Origin: Sphingomonadales bacterium | GTDB taxonomy: Bacteria > Pseudomonadota > Alphaproteobacteria > Sphingomonadales > Sphingomonadaceae | Reading direction: 5' to 3' | NCBI GenBank assembly: GCA_028871475.1 | Contig: JAGWMZ010000040.1 | Coordinates: forward strand, 1-32,920 | DNA: 32,920 nucleotides | In this document: positions 1 through 7,544 of the stretch, in pieces | Layout of the letters: each line of letters starts with the position of its first letter | How positions within the stretch are numbered: position 1 is the stretch's first letter | Translations under genes and position numbers: made by a program | Notes under the pieces: generated by a model | What the model was told of the DNA's origin: nothing | The model's input: only the letters and a program-made list of their open reading frames with translations | Database searches by the model: none

Positions 1-479
1 GCCTGCATTTGTCAAACGTAATGGATACGAAGGACATATGTAACATCGGCTTGCTTTAAACTACGTCATAGAGCCTGAAGCTCCCAAGACGCAGGCGCCG
101 TCGCCCACATGTCCCTTCATCTAATCAACAATGTCAAAGAACGCTCAAACCGAACAAGACACAAAATACCTCGGTGAAACCAAGGTCATTGTGACCGTCC
201 TTTTTGGCGACCAAAGCGGGCGAAATCAGCATTTCAGCGTCAGCACCGCGTCGGTGGAGCGGCATATATGGAGGGGCATTGAGTCGGTCAACTGCAATCT
301 TGCAATTTTGTTGCGCAATATTGCAAGGTGCTGAATTTACGTCATTAAAATGCAATGCGATGCCCATGCACCGGAAAATGCAGCGAAAACCCCCCGCCAA
401 TCCCTGTCCACGCATTCCACATCTCACACGCTTTCTTTACCCCGCACCGTCTATCATCACCCTTCGCAGGCATCCCGCA
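1..479. other. Gene-free leader region upstream of the glycosyltransferase
   Basis: I see no convincing gene here. Short open frames exist on both strands but none has a plausible ribosome site or a protein-like composition. The region is visibly more AT-rich than the coding DNA that follows. The only clear structure is a cluster of TGCAAT/ATTGCA words between 293 and 355, listed separately. The promoter of the glycosyltransferase-flippase pair presumably lies here, but I cannot place its -35 and -10 boxes with confidence. Confidence 0.5.
300..326. promoter_or_regulatory. Nested TTGCAAT inverted repeat, possible operator
   Basis: TTGCAAT (300-306) and ATTGCAA (320-326) are perfect inverted 7-base arms. 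Between them sits the 8-base palindrome TTGCGCAA (311-318). Further TGCAAT copies lie at 293-298 and 350-355. The half-sites resemble those of the Fur-box-like site in front of feoA at 14126-14144, so a Fur/Irr-type iron regulator is one possibility. This is inference from the half-site resemblance alone. Confidence 0.3.
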
Positions 480-1511
480 ATGCCACAGCCTCTGACGGAC
501 CCGGAACTGATGACGAAGCCCCCTTCCCCAGCGATCAGCGTCGCCTTGAGCGTCTATGATGGGGAACGCTTTCTCGCCGCCGCGATCGAAAGCATTCTGG
601 GCCAGAGCTTCTCCAATTTCGAATTCCTGATTCTCGATGACGGGTCTCGCGATGCATCGCGCGCGATCATCGAACACTATGCGGCGCGGGATTCGCGCAT
701 CCGTCCTATCCTGCGCGAGAATCGCGGGCTGATCGCCAGCCTGAACCAGTTGCTCCATGAGGCGCGCGCGCCGCTCATCGCCCGCATGGACGCCGATGAT
801 ATCAGCCTGCCGCACCGCTTCGCCCGGCAGCATGCCTTTCTCGCCGAACATCCCGATTATGCCGTCATCGGCTGCTGGACCGAGGACATTGACGATCAGG
901 ACCAGCCCTGGCCCATCGACGCCCCGCCGCATCCTGTCACGCATGAGGCCTTTCTTGAGCGGATACGCAGCGGCGGCCCGCTCATGTGCCACCCGGCCGT
1001 GATGATGCGCCGCGATGTCGCGCTGTCGGTCGGCGGCTATCATGCGGCCTATCGCCATTGCGAGGACCTGGATCTGTGGCTGCGCCTCTCCTCACGCGCG
1101 CGCCTCGGCAGCCTGCCAGAAAAGCTCATCCGCTATCGGCACTATGCCGATCAAGTGTCGAGCCGTCACGCCACGCAGCAACAGATCGGTGCCGCCATCG
1201 CGCTCCTTGCCTGGCGCGAACGGGAAGCCGGCCGCCCTGATCCGACCGAGCATCTCGCGGCCCTTCCCCCGGTCGACCAGCTCGACAGCCTGTTCGGCCG
1301 TGAGGGCACCGCCAGAGAGGTGCGCGCCAAAGTCGCCCATGGCCTGCTCTACTCGCGCGAAGGCCTGCGTAAGGGCGGGCTCGATCTTATCCTGCGCCAT
1401 ATTGCCGATGGCGGCGCGCGCGATGGCATGTGGCGCACCGTCCTGCGCCTGCTGCGCTTTGGCGATCCGCTGCGCGCCTTGCGCCTTGCCACCGCACTGG
1501 CAACCCATTGA
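480..1511 (+). CDS. Family 2 glycosyltransferase (GT-A fold)
   Basis: Transfers a sugar from a nucleotide donor to a growing glycan, probably a surface polysaccharide, at the cytoplasmic face of the membrane. With the start at 480 the protein has 343 residues. It opens with the GT2 pattern SVYDGERFL (24-32) followed by ILDDGS (51-56) for nucleotide binding and DADD (104-107), the metal-binding DxD. A later CEDLDLWLRL segment carries the acidic ED pair expected as catalytic base. The frame is open further upstream, but that part does not look like protein; ATG 510 is an alternative start. No membrane segment is evident. The flippase gene starts 1 base after the stop, so the two are surely co-transcribed and likely act on the same polysaccharide. 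The sugar and acceptor cannot be told. Confidence 0.85.
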   Translation: MPQPLTDPELMTKPPSPAISVALSVYDGERFLAAAIESILGQSFSNFEFLILDDGSRDASRAIIEHYAARDSRIRPILRENRGLIASLNQLLHEARAPLIARMDADDISLPHRFARQHAFLAEHPDYAVIGCWTEDIDDQDQPWPIDAPPHPVTHEAFLERIRSGGPLMCHPAVMMRRDVALSVGGYHAAYRHCEDLDLWLRLSSRARLGSLPEKLIRYRHYADQVSSRHATQQQIGAAIALLAWREREAGRPDPTEHLAALPPVDQLDSLFGREGTAREVRAKVAHGLLYSREGLRKGGLDLILRHIADGGARDGMWRTVLRLLRFGDPLRALRLATALATH

Positions 1512-1512
1512 A

Positions 1513-3021
1513 ATGAGCACCACAACCTCCCCTACCGACGGCGGCCGCGAACCAGCCACCATGAGCGTACGCGGCGCGGCAGTCTGGGCCATGGCCGGGC
1601 AATATCTGTCCTTTACCATCCAGTTCGCCAGTTCGGTGATCATCTCGCGCTTCTTCCTCTCGCCGGCGGAGGTCGGTCTGTTCTCCATCGCCCTGTCCGC
1701 CGCGATGATCGCCTCGGTGCTGCAGGATTTTGGCCTGAGCCGCTATATCGCCGGCCTGCCCACGGTCGACAGCGCCGCACTGGCGCGCTGCTCCTCGGTG
1801 GCGCTGCTCTTTTCCTTCGTGGTGGCCGGCCTGATCGCCGCCGCCGCCTGGCCCATGGCGCAGACCTATCACCAGAGCGCCCTGCTGCCGATGATGCTGA
1901 TCATCGCGGCGAGCTATCTCTTCGTGCCCTTTGCCGTGGTGCCCCTTGCCCTGATGGGCCGCACCATGAGCTTTCGTGGCCATTTCGGCGTCAATGTCGG
2001 CGGGGCCATGGCGCAATGCACCGTCGCCCTCACGCTGGCGGCCATGGGCTATTCCTCCTTCGCGCTGGCATGGGCCACGCTGGCCAATGGCATCGCGCGC
2101 GGCCTCATCGCCCAGATCCTGCGCCCTGCCCTGCCCTGGCCGCTGCGTGTCGACGGCGTCAAACCCATCGTCCACACCGGTTCGCGCCTCACCACCCTCT
2201 ATGCCATCGGCGCGCTGGGCAGCCGCACCCCCGACATGATCGTGGGCAAGCTGCTGGGCCTTGTTGCGGTCGGCCTCTACAGCCGCGCGGTCAGCCTATC
2301 CGATCAATTCCGCATGCTGATTTCCGGCGCCATCGGCAGCGTGTTCTACCCCGCCTTTGCCCGCATCCGCGATCGGGGCGAGCCGCTGGGCCCGGCCTAT
2401 CTGCGCGTGGTCGCCGGCTACACCGCCGTGATCTGGCCAGGGATGACAGGCCTTGCCCTCTGTGCCCGGCCCATCGTCCATCTGCTCTATGGCGACAAAT
2501 GGATGGCCGTCGCGCCCCTCCTCAGCCTCATCGCGCTGACGGAGCTGTTCCTTGTCGCCATGCCGCTGCACACCGACCTGCCTATCCTGCTGGGCAAGCT
2601 CAATCGCCTGCTGCTGTTCAATGCGGTGGATATGATGATGTCGGTCCTGCTGCTGGCCTCCTTCTGTCGCTGGGGGCTGGAGGGGGCGGCGGCCTCACGC
2701 CTTGTCTATGGCGTGGGCTGGGTCATGCTCTATGCGCGCTTCCTCCATGGCGTCATCGGCTTCGATATCCGCCGCCTGCTCACCATCTATGCCAAGAGCG
2801 CGCTGGCCACGCTGGCGGCAGTGGCGCCGCTTTGCATGGTGTATCTCTTCTGGATACCGCCCTCGCTCATCACTCTGCCGGTGCTGATCCCGGCGGTGGG
2901 CTGCGGTGTAGCGCTGTGGCTGGCCATGCTGATGCTGGCGCGCCATCCCGCCTTTGGCGATCTGACGGGGTTGGCCGGCCATATGCTGGCCCCCTTGCGC
3001 CGGGTGGTCGCACGCGGCTGA
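1513..3021 (+). CDS. Polysaccharide flippase, Wzx/MATE-like membrane protein
   Basis: Predicted inner-membrane translocase that moves lipid-linked oligosaccharide units across the membrane during synthesis of exopolysaccharide, capsule or O-antigen. The 502-residue protein is almost wholly hydrophobic and shows about twelve to fourteen membrane segments starting near residue 20 (AVWAMAGQYLSFTIQFASSV). The overall pattern, with short charged loops and a long chain of Leu/Ala/Ile helices, fits the polysaccharide synthesis/MOP flippase superfamily. ATG 1513 is chosen because it follows the glycosyltransferase stop by 1 base. The same frame extends upstream as an overlap inside the previous gene, which I do not believe is translated. 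Pairing with the glycosyltransferase supports a glycan export role; the exact substrate is unknown. Confidence 0.85.
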   Translation: MSTTTSPTDGGREPATMSVRGAAVWAMAGQYLSFTIQFASSVIISRFFLSPAEVGLFSIALSAAMIASVLQDFGLSRYIAGLPTVDSAALARCSSVALLFSFVVAGLIAAAAWPMAQTYHQSALLPMMLIIAASYLFVPFAVVPLALMGRTMSFRGHFGVNVGGAMAQCTVALTLAAMGYSSFALAWATLANGIARGLIAQILRPALPWPLRVDGVKPIVHTGSRLTTLYAIGALGSRTPDMIVGKLLGLVAVGLYSRAVSLSDQFRMLISGAIGSVFYPAFARIRDRGEPLGPAYLRVVAGYTAVIWPGMTGLALCARPIVHLLYGDKWMAVAPLLSLIALTELFLVAMPLHTDLPILLGKLNRLLLFNAVDMMMSVLLLASFCRWGLEGAAASRLVYGVGWVMLYARFLHGVIGFDIRRLLTIYAKSALATLAAVAPLCMVYLFWIPPSLITLPVLIPAVGCGVALWLAMLMLARHPAFGDLTGLAGHMLAPLRRVVARG

Positions 3022-3303
3022 CCGGCGCGACTCGCAAGCACGCCAACCATCGCGGGCCCATTGCCGCCTTTCCATCAGGCGCATGCTGTCCACTGGCGGC
3101 AGGCACCGCGCCGCCTGCGCGACAGGTGATGGCGCCACCTTCGACATCGACGACCGCAATCCTCTGCTTTTCCGGTAAAAATACCTCCTGCTGAACCGTG
3201 CTCGGCACAGGCAGGGGGAACAAATCCCCCATGGTGTTCTTCGGCAAAATCCGCTATGCTTAGTTGCTGAGCGGCAAGGGCCGCCACGCAGGAGAGGACC
3301 GCC

Positions 3304-4221
3304 ATGGGCATGCTTTCAGCCGCCCTGGCGTTGGCAATGGCAACCACCGCCGCGGCGGGGGATATACCCATGCGTGCCGACGCCACGCTACCGGGTTTGT
3401 CACAACAAACCGCCACCCCCGATACGATCGCCACGCAAAGCGACGTGTACAACCGCATGACCGTGCCGATCAGCATCGCCGGTCACGGCTCCTATGACTT
3501 CCTGCTCGACACCGGCGCCCAGCGGTCCGTTCTGGCCAGCGGCTTTGCCGCAAGGCTGGGTTTTGCCGCCGGCGAACCGCTCCACGTCACGGGGCTGGCC
3601 GGTGCACGCTCGGTCAACACCGTCATGCTCAGCGGCATGCGCCTTGGCCAGCGCAACATCGTCGATCTTGAGGTGCCGGTCTTTCCCGATGATGCCATGG
3701 ATTCCCCCGGCATCATCGGCATCGACAGCCTGAAGGATCAGCGCGTCCTGCTCGATTTCCGGGCACATCGCATCTCCGTTGAACCCTCCGCCAAGCACAA
3801 GGAAGGCGATGGCTATGAAATCGTCGTCTCGGCCCGGCGACGCGGCGGGCAGTTGATCCTCAGCCACGCCTGGATCGACGGCATCGACACGGACATCATC
3901 ATCGACACCGGCGCGGATGCCGCCATCGGCAATCTGGCCCTGCAACGCGCGATCTCGCATCAGACCAACGGTCAGAGCATCACGCTGACCAGCGTCACCG
4001 GCCAGACCATTCCGGCTGAAATCGGCACGGCGCGGAACCTGCGCATTGGCCGGATGCAGCTCAGCAATGTCGACATCGCCTTTGTCGATTCGCCCGCCTT
4101 TGTCGCGCTCAAACTCACCAATCGCCCCGCCCTGCTGCTGGGCATGAATGAACTGCGCGCCTTTGGCCGTGTCGCCATCGACTTTCCGCAACACAAGATC
4201 CTGTTCGACGTCACCAGCTAG
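3304..4221 (+). CDS. Secreted double retropepsin-like aspartic protease
   Basis: A 305-residue protein with a hydrophobic, Ala-rich N-terminus (1-19) that looks like a signal peptide, so it is likely periplasmic. Two retropepsin-like halves are visible: FLLDTGAQ around D69-T70-G71 and IIIDTGADA around D201-T202-G203, each followed by a hydrophobic Gly-rich stretch (GIIGIDSL, LLLGMNEL) typical of this fold. Retropepsins are usually homodimers with one catalytic Asp each; here both halves are on one chain, as in eukaryotic pepsins. ATG 3304 follows a good GGAGAGG ribosome site at 3291-3297. The gene stands alone, with 282 bases in front and a strong terminator behind. The substrate is unknown. 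Confidence 0.75.
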   Translation: MGMLSAALALAMATTAAAGDIPMRADATLPGLSQQTATPDTIATQSDVYNRMTVPISIAGHGSYDFLLDTGAQRSVLASGFAARLGFAAGEPLHVTGLAGARSVNTVMLSGMRLGQRNIVDLEVPVFPDDAMDSPGIIGIDSLKDQRVLLDFRAHRISVEPSAKHKEGDGYEIVVSARRRGGQLILSHAWIDGIDTDIIIDTGADAAIGNLALQRAISHQTNGQSITLTSVTGQTIPAEIGTARNLRIGRMQLSNVDIAFVDSPAFVALKLTNRPALLLGMNELRAFGRVAIDFPQHKILFDVTS

Positions 4222-4254
4222 CGCATGACTGCTGGCGCCCGAACAGGCCCCTGA

Positions 4255-4300
4255 CCCCGGCTGCCCATCTCCTACCTTCCCGAGGGCAGCCGGGGTTTTT
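4255..4300 (+). terminator. Rho-independent terminator after the protease gene
   Basis: The 11-base arm CCCCGGCTGCC (4255-4265) pairs perfectly with GGCAGCCGGGG (4285-4295) and is followed directly by TTTTT (4296-4300). It sits 33 bases after the protease stop and ends the transcript before the ABC exporter gene. Confidence 0.9.
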
Positions 4301-4331
4301 GTTTGGCTCCAATGCCCCTACATGGGCAATC

Positions 4332-6161
4332 ATGCCGCCAGAGACACCATCCCCCGCCAGCAAGACCGCCCGCCATGATGGCTGGGCCACATTGCGCCGA
4401 TTCCTCCCCTATCTCTGGCCCAGGGACCAGCCCGGCCTGCGCCTGCGCATCATCGCAGCCACGCTGCTGATTCTGGCGACCAAGGCGACCACGCTGGCCC
4501 TGCCTTACGCCTACAAGCGGGCGGTGGACGCGATGACGCGGCCGCATCTGGCGCCCGATGCAGCCAATGTCGCGCTCGTCTTCATTCTGGCCTATGCGCT
4601 GGGCCGCTTCGTGGGCGTGGCCTTCGACAATCTGCGCAACATGATATTCGAGCGCGTAGGGCAGGAAGCCACGCGCGCGCTGGCCGAAAACGTCTTTGCC
4701 CGGCTTCACCGCCTCTCGCTGCGCTTCCATCTGGCGCGGCGCACAGGCGAAGTGACCAAGGTCATCGAGCGCGGCACCAAGAGCATCGACAACATGCTCT
4801 ATTTCCTGCTGTTCAACATCGCGCCCACGGTGTTCGAGCTGATCGCTGTCACCATCATCTTCTACCTGCATTTCGGCTGGGGCCTGGTGGTGGCGACGGG
4901 CGCGGCGGTGGTGGCCTATGCCTTTGCCACCCGCACCATCACCGAATGGCGATCGCATCTGCGCGAAAAGATGAACCGGCTCGACGGGCAGGCGCTGGCG
5001 CGCGCGGTCGATTCGCTGCTCAATTACGAAACGGTCAAATATTTCGGCGCCGAAACGCGCGAGGCCGAGCGCTATGGCCAGGCGACCCTCGCCTATTCGC
5101 GCGCGGCCGTGCAGTCGGAAAATTCGCTGGGCCTGCTCAACATCGCCCAGGCCATCATCGTCAACCTGCTGATGGCCGGCGCCATGGCCTATACGGTCTG
5201 GGGCTGGTCGAAGGGGCGCTTCACGGTGGGCGACGTCATCTTCGTCAACACCTACCTCACCCAGCTTTTCCGTCCGCTCGACCTGCTGGGCATGGTCTAT
5301 CGCACCATCCGGCAGGGGCTCATCGACATGGCCAGCATGTTCGCCCTCATCGACACCGAGGTCGAAGTGGCCGATGCGCCCGGCGCCCCGGCGCTGGTGG
5401 TGCGCCAGCCCTCGGTGGTCTTCGACAATGTGGTCTTCGGCTATGAGAAGGACCGCACCATCCTGCATGGCCTCTCGCTGGAAGTGCCGGCGGGCCACAA
5501 CATCGCCATCGTCGGCCCCTCAGGCGCAGGCAAGAGCACCATCGCCCGGCTGCTTTTCCGCTTTTACGACCCATGGTCGGGCCGCATCCTCATCGACGGG
5601 CAGGATATCGCCTCGGTGACGCAAACCTCGCTGCGCGCGGCGCTGGGCATTGTCCCGCAGGATTCGGTGCTGTTCAACGACACGCTGGGCTACAACATCG
5701 GCTATGGCCGCGACGGGGCAAGCGATGAGCAGATCGCGCAGGCGGCCCGCTCGGCCGCGCTGATGCCGCTGATCGACCGCCTGCCCAAGGGTTTCGACAC
5801 CGAAGTGGGCGAGCGCGGGCTGAAACTGTCGGGCGGCGAGAAGCAGCGCGTGGCCATTGCCCGCACCTTGCTCAAAAACCCGCCGATCCTGCTGCTGGAC
5901 GAGGCGACCAGCGCGCTCGACACGCGGACCGAGCAGGATATTCTCGCCACGCTGCGCGACCTGTCCGCCCGGCGCACCAGCCTGTCGATCGCCCATCGCC
6001 TCTCGACCATTGCCGACGCGGACCGGATCTTCGTTCTCTCCGAAGGGCGCGTCGTCGAGGATGGCAGCCACGGCGAACTGCTGCGCCACGACGGCCTCTA
6101 TGCCGGCATGTGGACGCGTCAGGCCAATGAGCTGGCCGAGCTCAATCAGGCAGCAGAATGA
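4332..6161 (+). CDS. Atm1-type ABC exporter (fused permease and ATPase)
   Basis: Half-transporter that dimerises in the inner membrane and uses ATP to export glutathione conjugates or metal-thiol complexes, as known for the Novosphingobium Atm1 homologue. The 609-residue chain has an N-terminal six-helix membrane domain (about 35-335) and a C-terminal nucleotide-binding domain: Walker A GPSGAGKST (395-403), Q-loop Q443, signature LSGGE (499-503), Walker B ILLLDE (519-524) and H-loop H555. The LLNIAQ segment (268-273) corresponds to the Asn/Gln region that lines the glutathione pocket in Atm1. ATG 4332 is chosen. The frame also has a TTG at 4299, but it lies inside the preceding terminator. 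The gene is monocistronic. Function is secure at family level; the cargo is not. Confidence 0.92.
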   Translation: MPPETPSPASKTARHDGWATLRRFLPYLWPRDQPGLRLRIIAATLLILATKATTLALPYAYKRAVDAMTRPHLAPDAANVALVFILAYALGRFVGVAFDNLRNMIFERVGQEATRALAENVFARLHRLSLRFHLARRTGEVTKVIERGTKSIDNMLYFLLFNIAPTVFELIAVTIIFYLHFGWGLVVATGAAVVAYAFATRTITEWRSHLREKMNRLDGQALARAVDSLLNYETVKYFGAETREAERYGQATLAYSRAAVQSENSLGLLNIAQAIIVNLLMAGAMAYTVWGWSKGRFTVGDVIFVNTYLTQLFRPLDLLGMVYRTIRQGLIDMASMFALIDTEVEVADAPGAPALVVRQPSVVFDNVVFGYEKDRTILHGLSLEVPAGHNIAIVGPSGAGKSTIARLLFRFYDPWSGRILIDGQDIASVTQTSLRAALGIVPQDSVLFNDTLGYNIGYGRDGASDEQIAQAARSAALMPLIDRLPKGFDTEVGERGLKLSGGEKQRVAIARTLLKNPPILLLDEATSALDTRTEQDILATLRDLSARRTSLSIAHRLSTIADADRIFVLSEGRVVEDGSHGELLRHDGLYAGMWTRQANELAELNQAAE

Positions 6162-6198
6162 AAAGGCCCGGGACAGCGCCTTCGCGCCATCCCGGGCC
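6161..6198 (-). terminator. Terminator hairpin serving the TorF-like gene
   Basis: GGCCCGGGA (6165-6173) pairs perfectly with TCCCGGGCC (6190-6198). On the minus strand the stem is followed by TTTT, so it best terminates the minus-strand porin gene ending at 6234. It may also stop transcripts of the convergent ABC exporter, whose stop codon ends at 6161. Confidence 0.75.
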
Positions 6199-6233
6199 CC
6201 TCATGTTTCAGGAGCGAAACCGTCAGCGACGGA

Positions 6234-7031
6234 TCAGAAGCTGGCGGTGATCGACGCCACAGCCACCGACTTGGCAGCGCGGCGGGTCTGCACAGGGTCA
6301 AGCACACCGGCCTGATTGAACAGCGGAGCGTTATAGGCGTCCTGCTGGCCGATGTTGGTGCCCACAGCCGAAATGTCGAAGGTCAGCGCCTTCCACTTGT
6401 AGGACACGCCCACCGAGTAATCCATGTATTCCTTGACGTAGTTCAGGCCGCCACCGGTGTGGCCGATATGGCCATGCAGCGTGATGGGCAGCTTGGGCAC
6501 CGAGTAGCCCAGCTCGAAATACTCATACATGTTATACTTGGTGGCGGTGTTGTAATAGGTGAAATAGTTCTGCTTGGGCGCCCAGTTCAGGCCGGCCTTG
6601 GCGGTGATGGGGCCATAGGCCTTGGTCAGCGAGCCATAGAGTTCGAAATAGTCACCCGTCGAGGCGCCGGGATAGAGGTAGCCATAGAGGCCGCCATCGA
6701 AGGTCACGCCGCTCTTGCCCAGCGCATGGGTGTAGCCACCGTAAACGTCGATCTCGGTGCCGCCGATGTTGACGGTCGAGTTACCGGCCGTCGCGCTCGA
6801 CCCCCAGGCCGACACGTAGAAGCCCGACTTGTCCGAGACGGTGACCGAAGCTTGCACGGCCGGCTTGTTGTCCGACTGCGAAATACCACGGAAACGATAC
6901 TGCGAAACGAAGGCCGCGCTGCCCGTGACGGTGAATTCAGGGGTGGGCGCCGGAGCATCATCAGCGAAAGCGACGTTGCTGGCAAAAGCAACAGCAATGG
7001 CCGCAGCGGCACAAGCAAACTTGATCTTCAT
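6234..7031 (-). CDS. TorF-family putative porin (outer-membrane beta-barrel)
   Basis: A 265-residue secreted protein. A classic signal peptide (1-24, KIKFACAAAAIAVAFA followed by a SNVAFA cleavage region) precedes a chain of alternating polar and aromatic residues typical of amphipathic beta strands. It ends in Phe (SITASF), as outer-membrane proteins do. The early motif SQYRFRGISQSDNKPAVQ is characteristic of the TIGR02001 / Gcw_chp putative porin family found in alphaproteobacteria. ATG 7031 is supported by the signal peptide and an upstream AAAAGGG. The frame extends further upstream without protein-like sequence. It is likely a small barrel of unknown solute specificity. An 11-base inverted repeat 190 bases upstream may take part in its regulation. 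Confidence 0.85.
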   Translation of the reverse strand: MKIKFACAAAAIAVAFASNVAFADDAPAPTPEFTVTGSAAFVSQYRFRGISQSDNKPAVQASVTVSDKSGFYVSAWGSSATAGNSTVNIGGTEIDVYGGYTHALGKSGVTFDGGLYGYLYPGASTGDYFELYGSLTKAYGPITAKAGLNWAPKQNYFTYYNTATKYNMYEYFELGYSVPKLPITLHGHIGHTGGGLNYVKEYMDYSVGVSYKWKALTFDISAVGTNIGQQDAYNAPLFNQAGVLDPVQTRRAAKSVAVASITASF

Positions 7032-7217
7032 AAGGAGCCCTTTTCCATTTTTTATGAATTCGGGTTCCGTCCTGCGCACCGTCAGCCTCGGCTCTCCTTT
7101 TTGGGAACCAGTTCGCTGTCGGTGATGCTTGGCTATCAGCCTGTCGGCGGGCTTACAACAACCACCGTTGCCCTGCGGCGACATTGAAGCGTCACTGTGC
7201 CATTTTCGCAACGCAGC

Positions 7218-7253
7218 ATTTTGTTACGCAGCTGCGTGATGCCGTAACAAAAT
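7218..7253. promoter_or_regulatory. Perfect 11-base inverted repeat upstream of the porin gene
   Basis: ATTTTGTTACG (7218-7228) and CGTAACAAAAT (7243-7253) are perfect inverted arms around 14 bases. The arms have T's outside left and A's outside right on both strands, the wrong way round for a Rho-independent terminator. An operator for a dimeric regulator is therefore more likely. It lies 24 bases after the DUF1737 gene stop and about 190 bases in front of the porin start. Confidence 0.4.
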
Positions 7254-7277
7254 TACTATTCCGTCCAGTTTCAACGG

Positions 7278-7484
7278 TCAGGATCGCGCGATCCACGTCT
7301 GCGCTTCATGCCAGATCACCGCCTGCGCCACCTTGGCGTGGTTGCCCTCTACGTCCCAGGTCAGGCTGGGTGACCCATAGAGCCGCCAGCCCTGGGCCAG
7401 CGCCTCGGACACGCGCTCGCAAAAGGCACGGTCGTCCTTGCCGGTCAGCAGGCGATAGACGGGGCGATCCTCAGGGGTGTTCAT
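7278..7484 (-). CDS. Small DUF1737-like protein
   Basis: A 68-residue soluble protein starting MNTPEDRPVYRLLTG. The pattern of a short Y-x-L-L-T-G strand, an acidic DDRAFCERVSEALAQGW helix and the closing YGSPSLTWD strand matches the DUF1737 family, whose function is unknown. ATG 7484 has a strong GGAGAGGA site. An upstream in-frame start at 7517 would read through the hairpin region and is less likely. It lies just downstream of hslU on the same strand and may be weakly co-transcribed with it across the hairpin at 7508-7535. The C-terminal helix is Ala/Trp-rich (QAVIWHEAQTWIA). Confidence 0.7.
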   Translation of the reverse strand: MNTPEDRPVYRLLTGKDDRAFCERVSEALAQGWRLYGSPSLTWDVEGNHAKVAQAVIWHEAQTWIARS

Positions 7485-7507
7485 GCTGTATCCTCTCCAG
7501 ACAAGGA

Positions 7508-7535
7508 CCCTGCCCATGGCGCGCCACGGGCAGGG
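7508..7535 (-). terminator. Hairpin between hslU and the DUF1737 gene
   Basis: CCCTGCCC (7508-7515) pairs with GGGCAGGG (7528-7535), and the inner GGCGCGCC extends the stem. On the minus strand only a weak T-containing tail follows, so it may be a leaky terminator or attenuator rather than a full stop. Confidence 0.5.
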
Positions 7536-7544
7536 CTCAATCCG

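Noticed and set aside
1015..1512. N-terminal extension of the flippase frame inside the glycosyltransferase
   Set aside because: Ser/Arg/Cys-rich shadow sequence; the start at 1513 fits the membrane protein and the 1-base spacing.
1387..2175. Minus-strand open frame opposite the flippase
   Set aside because: Gln/His/Gly-rich shadow frame with no ribosome site; the plus-strand flippase explains the region.
3125..3170. Slight likeness between ACCTTCGACATCGACG here and ACCTTCAACATCGACG near 25640
   Set aside because: Short match, explained by common codons; no wider similarity around it.
4272..5498. Long minus-strand open frame opposite the Atm1-type gene
   Set aside because: Low-complexity, His/Arg/Gln-rich translation typical of the antisense of a high-GC gene; the plus-strand protein has all ABC motifs.
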